Shown here piece by piece: positions 32,197 through 41,093 of a DNA stretch of 49,359 bases. The notes beneath the pieces are model-generated. The model did no database searches. It was not told the DNA's origin and worked only from the letters and a program-made list of their open reading frames with translations. Both the position numbers and the translations under genes were made by a program. The stretch lies in the NCBI GenBank assembly GCA_002448715.1, contig DJZU01000062.1:6850-56208 (forward strand), in the 5' to 3' direction. Within the stretch, counting starts at the first letter, position 1. Every line of letters starts with the position of its first letter. The stretch is from Candidatus Neomicrothrix sp. UBA6944 (lineage in GTDB: Bacteria; Actinomycetota; Acidimicrobiia; Acidimicrobiales; Poriferisodalaceae).

Positions 32197-33561
32197 TTAA
32201 TGAATGAGGTCCAGAATTTGATCTACTCGCTTGGTGACCTCGCTTGCATCGGGCCCTTCGACATTTAAACGCAGCAGTGGTTCAGTGTTAGAAGGTCGAA
32301 CGTTAAACCACCAATTACCGCAATCGACCGTTAACCCATCTAAACGGTCTTGTGGCTGGTCAGCGAAAACGTTCGAGATTTTCTCAATGGCAGTTGTCGT
32401 GTCTTTGACGTCAACGTTTATTTCGCCCGATTGCGAGTATCGCTGGAAGGGGTTACACATTGAAGAGAGCGGGCCGTTACTTCGCGATAGGCGATCCAGC
32501 ACAATCATTGCAGCGATCAGACCTGAATCTGCGCCGTAGTTTCGGGCGAAGTAATAGTGGCCGCTGTGTTCTCCGCCGAACATAGCGCCCGTTTCTGCCA
32601 TGCGGGCCTTGATGTAGCTGTGGCCAACTCGGGTTCTCAGGGGGTCTCCCCCGCCCTCTTGTATCGCTTCCACTGTCGCTCTGGAGCAAATCAGGTTGTG
32701 CAGAATAGGGCCAGGTCCTTCTTTCTCCAGGATCGCTGTGGCGACTAGGGCGGTGGTCATGGATCCGGTGATAGGAACCGCGCGTTCGTCGACGAGGAAG
32801 ACTCGGTCAGCGTCACCGTCAAACGCCAAACCGACATCCGCGCCAGTCTCAAGGACACGACGCTGAAGATCTGCCAAATTTTCTGGTTGCAGCGGGTCAG
32901 CCGGGTGGTTTGGAAAGGTCCCATCAAGTTCTTCGTAGAGGATTTCTAAGTCAAATGGGAGAGTGTTGAACGCTGCGGGTACCACAAGTCCGCCCATCCC
33001 GTTAGCGGTGTCGGCAACTACCTTCAATGGTTTCAACGAACTGATGTCTACGAATGAATGGACGTGCTGAACGAACTCGTCGAGAAGATCCAACGGTTGA
33101 ACATTCCCCCGTTGTTCAGTCGGACTGGCCGGCTGAGTGGCCAGCTGCTGTATTTGCCCTAGTCCGGTGTCTGCACCGATCGCTTTCGCCGAAGGTTGAC
33201 ATAGTTTCATCCCGTTATATGCGGCTGGGTTGTGCGAGGCGGTCAACATGACTGCGGCCGCGTTCAAATATCCAGATGCGAAGTAGAGAAGGTCCGTGGA
33301 GGCCAGCCCAATGTCGGTTACGTCAACGCCCTGGGAAGTAACGCCTTCGCTGAAAGCTGCAGCAAGTCCTTCACCCGAGGGTCTCATATCTCGACCAATT
33401 ACGACCCGATCAGACTTTGTAAATTTTGCGAACGCGGCGCCCAACGCTCTAGCCATCGGCTCGTCGAGTTCTTCTGGTGCAAGACCCCTGACGTCATATG
33501 CCTTAAATACCTTCGCTAGGCGTTCTGGGGTGATTGGCGGGATCACATCGGGTTGGGGCAT
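32197..33561 (-). CDS. manB: Phosphomannomutase/phosphoglucomutase
   Basis: This 454-residue alpha-D-phosphohexomutase interconverts sugar 6- and 1-phosphates. The phosphoserine loop is 'MLTASHNPAAYNGMKLC', the Mg2+ loop is 'FDGDADRVF', the sugar-binding loop is 'GEHSGHYYFA', and the phosphate-binding 'RPSNTEPLLRLNVEG' is near the C-terminus. It makes mannose-1-phosphate for GDP-mannose and thus supports the glycosyltransferases and gmd in the window. A GTG at 33582 adds 7 residues and overlaps the upstream glycosyltransferase. The ATG at 33561, 13 bases after that stop, seems more likely, though neither start has a strong ribosome site. Confidence 0.92.
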   Translation of the reverse strand: MPQPDVIPPITPERLAKVFKAYDVRGLAPEELDEPMARALGAAFAKFTKSDRVVIGRDMRPSGEGLAAAFSEGVTSQGVDVTDIGLASTDLLYFASGYLNAAAVMLTASHNPAAYNGMKLCQPSAKAIGADTGLGQIQQLATQPASPTEQRGNVQPLDLLDEFVQHVHSFVDISSLKPLKVVADTANGMGGLVVPAAFNTLPFDLEILYEELDGTFPNHPADPLQPENLADLQRRVLETGADVGLAFDGDADRVFLVDERAVPITGSMTTALVATAILEKEGPGPILHNLICSRATVEAIQEGGGDPLRTRVGHSYIKARMAETGAMFGGEHSGHYYFARNYGADSGLIAAMIVLDRLSRSNGPLSSMCNPFQRYSQSGEINVDVKDTTTAIEKISNVFADQPQDRLDGLTVDCGNWWFNVRPSNTEPLLRLNVEGPDASEVTKRVDQILDLIH

Positions 33562-33574
33562 CGCATCTTGGAGA

Positions 33575-34306
33575 CTAACCACCCGTCGGAGGTGCGTCGT
33601 TGTATCTCCTAGTCATCGACCATAGACGAACTCTGGCAACATCCCAGAGCATCCGAATTGCCTGGGGGATGAATCGAACCGTGCTTTGCTCAACGTGGTC
33701 CACAATTACTGGGATTTCCACTATCTCCAGGTCAAGCCGTCTAGCTAAGAAAAGAACTTCTACGTCGAACGCAAATCCATCGATTCTTGACATTGCAAAG
33801 GCGGATTGAGCTGCTTGAGAAGTGAAGCCTTTTAGACCGCATTGGGTATCAAGATGAGGACCGGGCAAAATCAGCCGCGTAAGGCGATTAAAGACTCGGC
33901 TGCCTTGGTCACGAATGAAGCCAGGCGGACCAGTTTCTTCACTTGAGCTATGACGGCGACTACCTAGCGCTACGTCTGCGCCTCCTTTGAGGACGTCGAC
34001 GATGTTCATTATTTGCGAGGGCCGGTAGGCGAGGTCCACGTCGGTAAACACGAGGTAGGAACCTGTTGCAGCCGCCATACCTCGTCGAACCGCTTCACCT
34101 TTACCTCGATTTTCGTTCAGTTCGACAACTTGGTCCGCTCCTGATTGTCTTGCGATTAGCGCTGTCTCGTCATTTGAGCCGTCGTCGACGACAACGATTT
34201 CCACCTCTGTAGGTTGGACGTCATGGCGGATTCGTTGGATAGCTTCTGCGACGATCGGGGCCGCTTGATATGCGGGCAAAATTACCGAAATAAGCCGCTT
34301 CGTCAT
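33575..34306 (-). CDS. Glycosyltransferase family 2, dolichyl/polyprenyl-phosphate glucosyltransferase (ALG5)-like
   Basis: This 243-residue GT-A enzyme starts 'KRLISVILPAYQAAPIV' and has 'VVVDDGSNDET', the donor-metal D-x-D in 'VFTDVDLAY' and the 'DTQCGLKGFT' motif typical of ALG5/dolichyl-phosphate sugar transferases. It should transfer glucose or mannose from a nucleotide sugar to a polyprenyl phosphate at the inner face of the membrane. It has no C-terminal transmembrane domain. The ATG at 34306 overlaps the TGA of the preceding large membrane protein (ATGA), so the two are made together. That protein could use the lipid-linked sugar. Confidence 0.9.
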   Translation of the reverse strand: MTKRLISVILPAYQAAPIVAEAIQRIRHDVQPTEVEIVVVDDGSNDETALIARQSGADQVVELNENRGKGEAVRRGMAAATGSYLVFTDVDLAYRPSQIMNIVDVLKGGADVALGSRRHSSSEETGPPGFIRDQGSRVFNRLTRLILPGPHLDTQCGLKGFTSQAAQSAFAMSRIDGFAFDVEVLFLARRLDLEIVEIPVIVDHVEQSTVRFIPQAIRMLWDVARVRLWSMTRRYNDAPPTGG

Positions 34307-36777
34307 TGGAGTAGCTCTCTGCGTTGACCCCTGCGCAAGTAAACAACCCCTCCGATTGCAGCCAGGGTGATGAGCCAACCAAAATATTCCACCCAAGTTG
34401 CTTCGAATTCCAACTCAACGTTGTTATCAGTGGGAATCACCACCATCCAATTGGGGGTCGCCCGGTATGGACCCAACGCTCCCGCAGCAGACCAGTTCGG
34501 AAAATAAGATGTTTTGATCATTACTGGCACGCCAACACGGTCAACGGAAAAGGTGATCTTTTCCCGAGACTCGCGGATCTCTGTGATCGAGATTGGGGGC
34601 AACGCTCGTTCAGACGGTTCAGTGAAAGTTCGCCCGCCGATAAACGGCGCTTCTAGCACATCAACACGCGTCCACTCTTGTGGGCCATCGCCAGTAATTG
34701 GAACACGGCGGCGAACGGGATCGTTGAACCATGCGGCGGCGGGGTCGGTCCATGCACGTCCTCCCGCGTTGCCGCCAGAAGAAACATTGGGCTCATATAA
34801 GAGACCCTCAACAAGCGGGGAGTCGACAACCCGGTAAATACGCCAAGGACCCGAGACCGCTAACAATTCAAGCCTGTCTGTGTGTCGGCTCGCTTGTTCA
34901 ATAGCTTCTTCACTGAAAGCCAGGTAGTAGCGAACTCCTGACATTTGCATGTGTTCGATACCGGAGTCTAAATCCAGTCCTCTGTAGGCCAATCCTCTCA
35001 TCGGTCGGGATGGATTCGCCGACAACTCCGACTGCATCAAGAAGTGAAACGGCACTGTTGCAGACGACTCGAAATAGAGGCCCTCCATTGACCCGATACA
35101 GCCATCTGTCCAGTAGGGCAGCAGCATGGGAGCCATCGGAGTTCCATACGACCCCAATTCGTCGCGGTCGTACTCCCAGAGCGCTCGGCCGCATCCGTAC
35201 TCGTCTCCAATTTGCGTCATGGTGTCTACAAGACTCCTGTAGACGGGATACCCAGCTCGGGCTTCATACCCAGTGAAGTTCCAGGCAGCCCACCCGGCAA
35301 CAAAGTTCTGGTCATCGGACGCCACCGTCACTGGACCCCAACGAAAGTCACCATTTTTGTTGTAGGTACCGCCAGGCGCTATTCCCAAATACACGGAAAT
35401 GAATGTGCTCGCAGCGAGTAAAGCGACGACGGGAACGAAGATAACTTTTAGGTTTGCTCTGTTGTGAGAACGGGCGTGGCGATCTAGGGAATCTCTGGGT
35501 TGCAATAATTCAATGAGAAAATAAACACCAACCGCTGCAGAGAAATACAAAGCCAAATACCAAAATGGAAGTAATCGGGCATTCCATAGGCGATGTTGGG
35601 GCCAAAACGTGAACGCGAGGCCTGCTGCGACACCAACCGCTAGAAAAAAGATCGCTGGCTGATACCAACGCAAACAGCCGATGACGATACCTACTAGAGC
35701 TAACGCAAGAAGCCAAAGGATGGCCATCTTGGCGCTATCCCCCGAAAGTCGTTCAGGGAAGAAAAGATTACTTCGGACGTCTTCGAGTTTCTCCCATCCC
35801 ATGTCGTTCAGGTAGGGACGTCGAATCAAAAAGGGAACTGTCCAAAACGCCGATAAGGCACCACTGAGTAAGCCCAGCCCTAACAACCGAATCGATACTT
35901 TGATTTCGTTAAGAATCAGAAACAGCAGCGGTAGCAGACACAGCAAAGCCCGGATCCATTGATTCGAAATGGTTAGCCAGACCGCCGAGATAAAAAGCAG
36001 CCCGATCAATAAGAAAAGCGTTGAGTTTCGAGCACCCAAACGGATCCGCAACTGACATGTGGAACGAACTGCTACTTGGAGAGTCGTTGCCGCGACCGCA
36101 AATAGGAGGGGTATCGGGTGACACAGCGCTACGACTCCTAGAACCAGGGTCGTCATAACTTTGTGAGTGCCCGCGTCGATGACTCGGTTCACTAAGCCGA
36201 GGTAGACAAGGGCTAAAGAAAGCCCTATGGAAAATGCAAACTCCCCCGCAAGGGTCGACGCAATATTGCCCCCATAAATAGTGAAGTTGTGATCAAAGAC
36301 AAAAAGAAGTCCAGCAACCGCTAGGAGAGCAGGTAACGGTTCCTTCCATTTGGATAGTCGACCCATCAACCAGGCCGCTATAGGCATAAACACCACGCCC
36401 GATACGGCTACAAGCTTAAAAGCGACGCCATACGGAACCAGAAGATCAACCCCGACTATCAGTAGGTAGGGAATCACCATGTAGAAGTGCATGGCCGGGA
36501 ACCCCGCGTACCAGTCAGAGCTCCAGCCTCTGAGTTGCCAAGAGGGCAGCAGTTCGTCGCGTAGAAAAGCTGGGCCCCATACGTGAGCACCCATGTCGCC
36601 GCCGGTTGGCGTGCTATCAACAAATATTTCTGAGAGACCTAAACCCCATATGACCACGCCAGCTGACGCAAGAGCGACGAATAGTGACAACCAGTCTTGG
36701 GGACCATACCCAAATCGTTCGATAACCGACCGTAACGAAGTGGCTTCTCGGTTTCGGGACGTGTCGGGGAAGGTCAT
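34303..36777 (-). CDS. Large membrane protein with a PTPS-related (GT-C-like) domain
   Basis: This 824-residue polytopic protein has about a dozen hydrophobic segments in its first 450 residues, an external domain (about 450-780) and one last helix before a basic tail ('LRRGQRRELLQ'). 'TPTGGDMGAHVWGPAFLRDE' and 'WSSDWYAGFPAMHFYMVIPYL' (in parts) are characteristic of the '6-pyruvoyl-tetrahydropterin synthase-related' membrane domain found in proteins of unknown function. The layout resembles lipid-linked-sugar-using GT-C glycosyltransferases, but no catalytic residue can be assigned safely. AAGGACGA precedes the ATG. It overlaps and is translationally coupled to the ALG5-like gene. Confidence 0.75.
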   Translation of the reverse strand: MTFPDTSRNREATSLRSVIERFGYGPQDWLSLFVALASAGVVIWGLGLSEIFVDSTPTGGDMGAHVWGPAFLRDELLPSWQLRGWSSDWYAGFPAMHFYMVIPYLLIVGVDLLVPYGVAFKLVAVSGVVFMPIAAWLMGRLSKWKEPLPALLAVAGLLFVFDHNFTIYGGNIASTLAGEFAFSIGLSLALVYLGLVNRVIDAGTHKVMTTLVLGVVALCHPIPLLFAVAATTLQVAVRSTCQLRIRLGARNSTLFLLIGLLFISAVWLTISNQWIRALLCLLPLLFLILNEIKVSIRLLGLGLLSGALSAFWTVPFLIRRPYLNDMGWEKLEDVRSNLFFPERLSGDSAKMAILWLLALALVGIVIGCLRWYQPAIFFLAVGVAAGLAFTFWPQHRLWNARLLPFWYLALYFSAAVGVYFLIELLQPRDSLDRHARSHNRANLKVIFVPVVALLAASTFISVYLGIAPGGTYNKNGDFRWGPVTVASDDQNFVAGWAAWNFTGYEARAGYPVYRSLVDTMTQIGDEYGCGRALWEYDRDELGSYGTPMAPMLLPYWTDGCIGSMEGLYFESSATVPFHFLMQSELSANPSRPMRGLAYRGLDLDSGIEHMQMSGVRYYLAFSEEAIEQASRHTDRLELLAVSGPWRIYRVVDSPLVEGLLYEPNVSSGGNAGGRAWTDPAAAWFNDPVRRRVPITGDGPQEWTRVDVLEAPFIGGRTFTEPSERALPPISITEIRESREKITFSVDRVGVPVMIKTSYFPNWSAAGALGPYRATPNWMVVIPTDNNVELEFEATWVEYFGWLITLAAIGGVVYLRRGQRRELLQ

Positions 36778-36904
36778 TCGTCCTTATGTTGGCATCCACT
36801 TACCACCAACAGGAATCGGGGGCGCTTAACTCCGTCTAGAACCAAGAACCAATTACTTTCTCGATATCCAACTGTATGGGAGAACCTCGGGCGTTTCTCC
36901 GCCG

Positions 36905-37159
36905 TCAATCTTGACCGATGTATTGGCCTTCGTCATGAGAAGTAATCTGCGTTTCTTTACGCCTGTCCTGACACGACCAACCTTGAGGCGGCCGAAACCT
37001 ATCCGCGTGGATCGCACACAGCTCTAGAAGATTCGAGTCACGATCGGGGTTCAAGGCGCAAAGTTCCACTAGACGAGTTTCATAATCGAACAACAACAGC
37101 ACTTCTGCATCGTTGGCGCATAGAGGTCGACTGCATAGGCGAGATTGAGAAACCGTCAC
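36905..37159 (-). CDS. DUF3499 family protein
   Basis: This 84-residue protein matches the actinobacterial DUF3499 pattern: 'LCSRPLCANDAEVLLLFDYE' at the start, then 'LLELCAIHADRFRPPQGWSC'. The paired cysteines (CSRPLC and the later C-x-x-H) suggest a small zinc-binding fold. Function is unknown, but the gene is regularly found beside manB in actinobacteria, as here (with two inserted genes). It begins with GTG at 37159. TATCTT ends 7 bases upstream and no Shine-Dalgarno is visible. It is divergent from ftsH. The C-terminal 'SHDEGQYIGQD' is not conserved. Confidence 0.82.
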   Translation of the reverse strand: MTVSQSRLCSRPLCANDAEVLLLFDYETRLVELCALNPDRDSNLLELCAIHADRFRPPQGWSCQDRRKETQITSHDEGQYIGQD

Positions 37160-37166
37160 TTAGCTG

Positions 37167-37172
37167 AAGATA
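37167..37172 (-). promoter_or_regulatory. -10 element for a probable leaderless DUF3499 transcript
   Basis: Minus-strand TATCTT is followed by 7 bases and the GTG at 37159. It lies in the 102-base divergent gap with ftsH. Confidence 0.42.
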
Positions 37173-37249
37173 CAGAACACATAGAGAAAATTATGGGATC
37201 TTGTGAGCTGCTGATCTTGTCGCGCAGATGATTAAGTCGCCTGCACCTC

Positions 37250-37255
37250 TAGCAT
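37250..37255 (+). promoter_or_regulatory. -10 element for a probable leaderless ftsH transcript
   Basis: TAGCAT is followed by 6 bases and the ATG at 37262. No TTGACA-like -35 box lies at the expected spacing. Confidence 0.42.
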
Positions 37256-37261
37256 GGACGT

Positions 37262-39172
37262 ATGGTCCCCGAAGGACACGAGACCGAACCTCCTCCAAGT
37301 GAACGCCGCCGCGAAGGCTGGCCGCGCTGGTCAGTCTGGATGCTTGTGGCTTTAGTCCTCGCGTCGGTAATTATCCCTGGTCTAATCAACAGAGATAACG
37401 GAACAGCTATTGATTACAGCGATCTCATAGACGAAGTGAGCGACGGAAGAATCAACTCAATCGTGGTCACTAACGGCACCGGCGCCATCAAAGCTGAGGC
37501 AATGGACGACGTAACCTACAGCAGCAAAGGGCCCGTTGAACTTCCGGAAACAGATCTTGAACTTTTGCGCGATCGAAACGTAACGGTCGAGTTTCGTAGC
37601 GAAAGCTCCAATCCGTTTTTGAGCATGCTCCCGATTCTTCTGCCTTTCCTCTTGATCATCGGACTGTTTTGGTGGATGCAACGCCGAGCTCAAGGTCAAA
37701 TGAGCGGCATCATGTCTATAGGCCGCAGCAAAGCCAAGACCTACACGACGGAACGGCCAGACACCGGCTTCGACGACATTGCCGGTTATAAGGGCGTCAA
37801 ACAAGAAATCACCGAAGTTGTCGACTTCCTAAAAGAACCTGATCGGTTCGCTGCGGTAGGTGCTCGTATCCCTAAAGGAGTTCTGCTGGTAGGTCCTCCG
37901 GGTACCGGTAAGACTTTGATTGCTCGCGCAGTGGCAGGCGAAGCAGGGGTTCCGTTCTTGTCTGTAACCGGATCAGACTTTATGGAGATGTTCGTAGGCG
38001 TGGGAGCAAGCAGAGTCCGTGACCTCTTTCAAACCGCACGTAAATTGGGTCGAGCAATCATCTTCATTGACGAAATTGACTCAATTGGACGCAAAAGGGG
38101 CGCTGGACTCGGCGGCGGGCACGACGAAAGGGAACAAACCCTCAACCAAATGCTCGCTGAGATGGACGGATTCGAAGCCACTGAGGGCATCGTCATGATG
38201 GCTGCGACCAACCGACCAGACATTTTGGACCCTGCGCTTCTTCGACCAGGAAGATTTGACCGGCAAGTAGTAGTACCTCTTCCTGAATACGAAGAGCGGA
38301 GCGCCATTTTGACCGTTCACGCTAAGGACAAAAGCGTTGATACGGACATCGACCTAGGCATGGTCGCAAAGGGCACACCTGGGATGAGTGGCGCAGATCT
38401 CGCAAACCTTGTCAACGAGGCCGCACTCAATGCCGTTCGCATGGATCGAGAGTCGATAACGCAAGAAGATTTCGAGGCGGCGCGAGATCGAATATTAATT
38501 GGTCAGCGCCGGGATTCAGTAGCGATGACGGACCGGGAAAAAGAAGTCACTGCCTATCACGAAGGCGGTCATGCTCTCATCGCGACCCTCTTCGCAAACT
38601 CTGACCCTGTCCACAAAGTAACAATTCTTCCCACCGGTCAAGCGCTGGGTATCACGATGCAGCTACCTGAAGAACGTCATGCGTACTCCCAGGACTACAT
38701 CGAAGATCGCTTAGCGGTGCTATTCGGCGGTCGCATGGCGGAAGATACGGTGTTTGGTGTTACATCAACCGGAGCCGCGAATGATCTGATCCAAGGAACC
38801 GAGTTAGCTCGCAGAATGGTGACCGAATGGGGAATGAGCGACCGCGTAGGCCCTATGGCGTGGGGCTCCGATAATCAGGTCTTCCTTGGCGAGGGCTTGG
38901 TAAGTGGCCGCGACTACAGCGATGACACAGCACGAATCATAGATGAAGAAGTAGAAAGAATTTTGCGGACTCAAGAAGGTCGCGCTCGACAAGCACTAAT
39001 TGAGCACAGGGGAGCTCTTGATCGAATTGCAGCTGCTCTACTCGACAAAGAGACAATCAGCGGAGAGCAAGTGGCGCAGTTGATACCCGAACCGAACGAA
39101 AGCGGCAGAGAGTCGACTTCTATTTCCGAGACCGAAGAGCATCCTCCCATCACCCAGTCTGAGTTGGACTAA
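37262..39172 (+). CDS. ftsH: Membrane-anchored ATP-dependent zinc metalloprotease FtsH
   Basis: This 636-residue AAA+ protease degrades damaged or regulated membrane and cytosolic proteins. It has two N-terminal transmembrane helices (about 24-44 and 119-139) around a short external domain. Walker A is 'GPPGTGKT' (from about 211), Walker B 'IIFIDEIDSIG', the SRH 'ATNRPDILDPALLRPGRFDR', and the zinc site HEGGH is at 433-437. The C-terminus is short and acidic. It has a leaderless-type -10 element and no Shine-Dalgarno. The end overlaps the convergent thioredoxin-like gene by 4 bases. Confidence 0.96.
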   Translation: MVPEGHETEPPPSERRREGWPRWSVWMLVALVLASVIIPGLINRDNGTAIDYSDLIDEVSDGRINSIVVTNGTGAIKAEAMDDVTYSSKGPVELPETDLELLRDRNVTVEFRSESSNPFLSMLPILLPFLLIIGLFWWMQRRAQGQMSGIMSIGRSKAKTYTTERPDTGFDDIAGYKGVKQEITEVVDFLKEPDRFAAVGARIPKGVLLVGPPGTGKTLIARAVAGEAGVPFLSVTGSDFMEMFVGVGASRVRDLFQTARKLGRAIIFIDEIDSIGRKRGAGLGGGHDEREQTLNQMLAEMDGFEATEGIVMMAATNRPDILDPALLRPGRFDRQVVVPLPEYEERSAILTVHAKDKSVDTDIDLGMVAKGTPGMSGADLANLVNEAALNAVRMDRESITQEDFEAARDRILIGQRRDSVAMTDREKEVTAYHEGGHALIATLFANSDPVHKVTILPTGQALGITMQLPEERHAYSQDYIEDRLAVLFGGRMAEDTVFGVTSTGAANDLIQGTELARRMVTEWGMSDRVGPMAWGSDNQVFLGEGLVSGRDYSDDTARIIDEEVERILRTQEGRARQALIEHRGALDRIAAALLDKETISGEQVAQLIPEPNESGRESTSISETEEHPPITQSELD

Positions 39173-39576
39173 ACAACTTTTGCTAACGCTGTGGTGAATT
39201 CGCTGAGATCAACACGGCCAACCCACCCCGCTACGACGGTTCCCTGCTCGTCAACTATTACCGTCGTAGGAACAGTGTCAATATTAAATTTTCGATGAAG
39301 GTCACGGTTCGCACCATATTCGATATCTGCGACAGGTAAACCCGCCCCGGCGGGTCCTCGAATGAGACGCACAACGTCTTGGCAGCTATGACAACTCTTT
39401 TCGGTGAAAACGACTATGCCGGCACCGGCAGCTAACCCAACCTCAGATGCCGGAACGCGCGTAGGTAAGGAATTACGACGCACAGAGATACTGGTTGTCG
39501 AACCAGTTCGATTCAAAACAGCAGCTGCTACAGACACCGCTCCGCCGAGACATAGAGCAATTAAGAGGCGAATCAC
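39169..39576 (-). CDS. Membrane-anchored thioredoxin-like protein
   Basis: This 135-residue protein has one N-terminal hydrophobic segment (about 3-20, signal anchor or signal peptide) and a thioredoxin fold. The redox motif is C62-H-S-C65 in 'EKSCHSCQDVV', and the cis-proline is in 'TVPTTVIVD' (about 101). It should act outside the membrane as a disulfide oxidoreductase. Its GTG start overlaps the DUF5719 stop (GTGA), so it is translated as the third gene of the GT2/DUF5719 unit. The linkage suggests a role in folding or redox control of exported proteins. The partner of the CxxC motif is unknown. Confidence 0.82.
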   Translation of the reverse strand: MIRLLIALCLGGAVSVAAAVLNRTGSTTSISVRRNSLPTRVPASEVGLAAGAGIVVFTEKSCHSCQDVVRLIRGPAGAGLPVADIEYGANRDLHRKFNIDTVPTTVIVDEQGTVVAGWVGRVDLSEFTTALAKVV

Positions 39577-41093
39577 GGTTCATTCTCGCCAAATTTGATT
39601 CCTAAGACCGAATTTAGGCCAGCTCCACCCGCGTTCTGGTGGAGCGCAGTTACAGCAATCGGCACCTCACTTCCGATTTCTATCGTGCTACCCGGAGCCA
39701 TGGGAACGGATTTGGATCCAAACCCAGCCAGTGTCACCTTGTATCTCCCCCGACTGCCATAGCGAGATATAAACACATTGGCCTCCCCCTGCTGAGTGTT
39801 TTGGAGTCCGATCAGCACTTGACCACCCAGCTCCGGAATGGCCAGTATCCAACGTTCAGATCCATTCGGCACTCCTGGAGTTATAGAAAGTCCACTCTCC
39901 CGACCTTGCGGAAGTTCTAGTTCCTCTTGCGCATCTCGAGCGGGTAACAACTCATTTTCAGGACTTTCCTTACCCGGCGATCCCTGGGGGCCTGAAGCTA
40001 GCTCCACACCTGAAACGACGGGGATCCCATTTGATGACTGCACCAGGATTCCGAATACTGAGGCGGGAGTAAACACAGTGTTAGACGCCAACCGTTCTTC
40101 GACTTTCGGAAGGACCTGTATTTTGACTACGTCAAAGGGACCGACGCTCGCAACTGCCGATTCGGTTAGACCCTCGCCTGTCACCACCGCTACATCTACA
40201 TCAGCAACTACGTCTGTAGGATTAGACACCACAACGGAAGTAGCTTCTGTTTGTCCCAACCGGGCAATGGGGTGGTACCAAGAGGTAGCGATCGTTGCAC
40301 TAGCGAGGTGAGTCGAAAAACCAACTCGACCACTGGATCCTCCAAAGACCTGGATGTGATCTACAACGACTCGACCTAGTCGTGCTCGTAACGTTGCGCT
40401 GACTACGTCGCGACGTCGTACATGTTCACCGATGTCTATCGACAGCGAACTCGCTGCAGGGACCACCAACCCGCCAAGTTCTCTGGGCGTATATGGGCCA
40501 ACCTCTAACTCAGTGGCAAAACTAAGATCAATCACAGCATCGATCGGAAGCGGGTTGTACACCACTAGATGGCTCGTACCATCGGCCTGAGTATCAGATG
40601 AAACCACGTACCACTCGTCGGCGACAACTGAAGAACACGGAGCAGCTTCAGAGCCATAAGGCGATCGCACGCGACGCGTAGCAACAATGCCAGCGGCCGG
40701 TGCCTCAACTAGGGCTGACACCAACTCGTCTGCAGTGTGATCACCTACTTGCAGTGACCGACTGGCAAAGCCCGGGACTTCAAGCTGAACCAACCGCTGG
40801 GGGCTAGTGGGACTTACGAGATAGACGCTGACCTTGGTCGGCTCAGCCGCGGTATTCGTCAACACAAGCTCGACCTGAGCTTCCACACCAGCTTCGGGTA
40901 GTTCTCTGCTATGCGCGGTCGGGCAATACCACGTCGAAGTCAGGGATTGTCCTCCCGCAACCGCATTGTCGGTATCGACGATAGCTACTTCTATCGAGTC
41001 CGTATTACCTCGCTCAAGGCTTTCATCCAGGAACAAACCCACCGCCAATGCAACCGGCAACGCCAGACGAGCGAACCACAACAACAAGGTCAT
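39573..41093 (-). CDS. DUF5719 family secreted/membrane protein
   Basis: This 506-residue protein starts with a hydrophobic segment ('LLLWFARLALPVALAVGLFL') that would anchor or export it. The rest is beta-rich, with repeated strand patterns such as 'SVVVSNPTDVVADVDVAVVTG' and 'SHLVVYNPLPIDAVIDLSF', and no catalytic motif is visible. Its size and gene order (directly after a giant GT2 membrane protein) match the actinobacterial DUF5719 family. 'TSTWYCPTAHSREL' near the N-terminus is typical. It begins in an ATGA overlap with the GT2 gene. Function unknown; a role with the glycosyltransferase in envelope glycan export is inferred from context only. Confidence 0.8.
   Translation of the reverse strand: MTLLLWFARLALPVALAVGLFLDESLERGNTDSIEVAIVDTDNAVAGGQSLTSTWYCPTAHSRELPEAGVEAQVELVLTNTAAEPTKVSVYLVSPTSPQRLVQLEVPGFASRSLQVGDHTADELVSALVEAPAAGIVATRRVRSPYGSEAAPCSSVVADEWYVVSSDTQADGTSHLVVYNPLPIDAVIDLSFATELEVGPYTPRELGGLVVPAASSLSIDIGEHVRRRDVVSATLRARLGRVVVDHIQVFGGSSGRVGFSTHLASATIATSWYHPIARLGQTEATSVVVSNPTDVVADVDVAVVTGEGLTESAVASVGPFDVVKIQVLPKVEERLASNTVFTPASVFGILVQSSNGIPVVSGVELASGPQGSPGKESPENELLPARDAQEELELPQGRESGLSITPGVPNGSERWILAIPELGGQVLIGLQNTQQGEANVFISRYGSRGRYKVTLAGFGSKSVPMAPGSTIEIGSEVPIAVTALHQNAGGAGLNSVLGIKFGENEP

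Noticed and set aside
36879..36900. GGAGAA/TTCTCC hairpin after the DUF3499 gene as terminator
   Set aside because: The stem is only 6 bp with a 10-base loop and no T-run follows on the minus strand.
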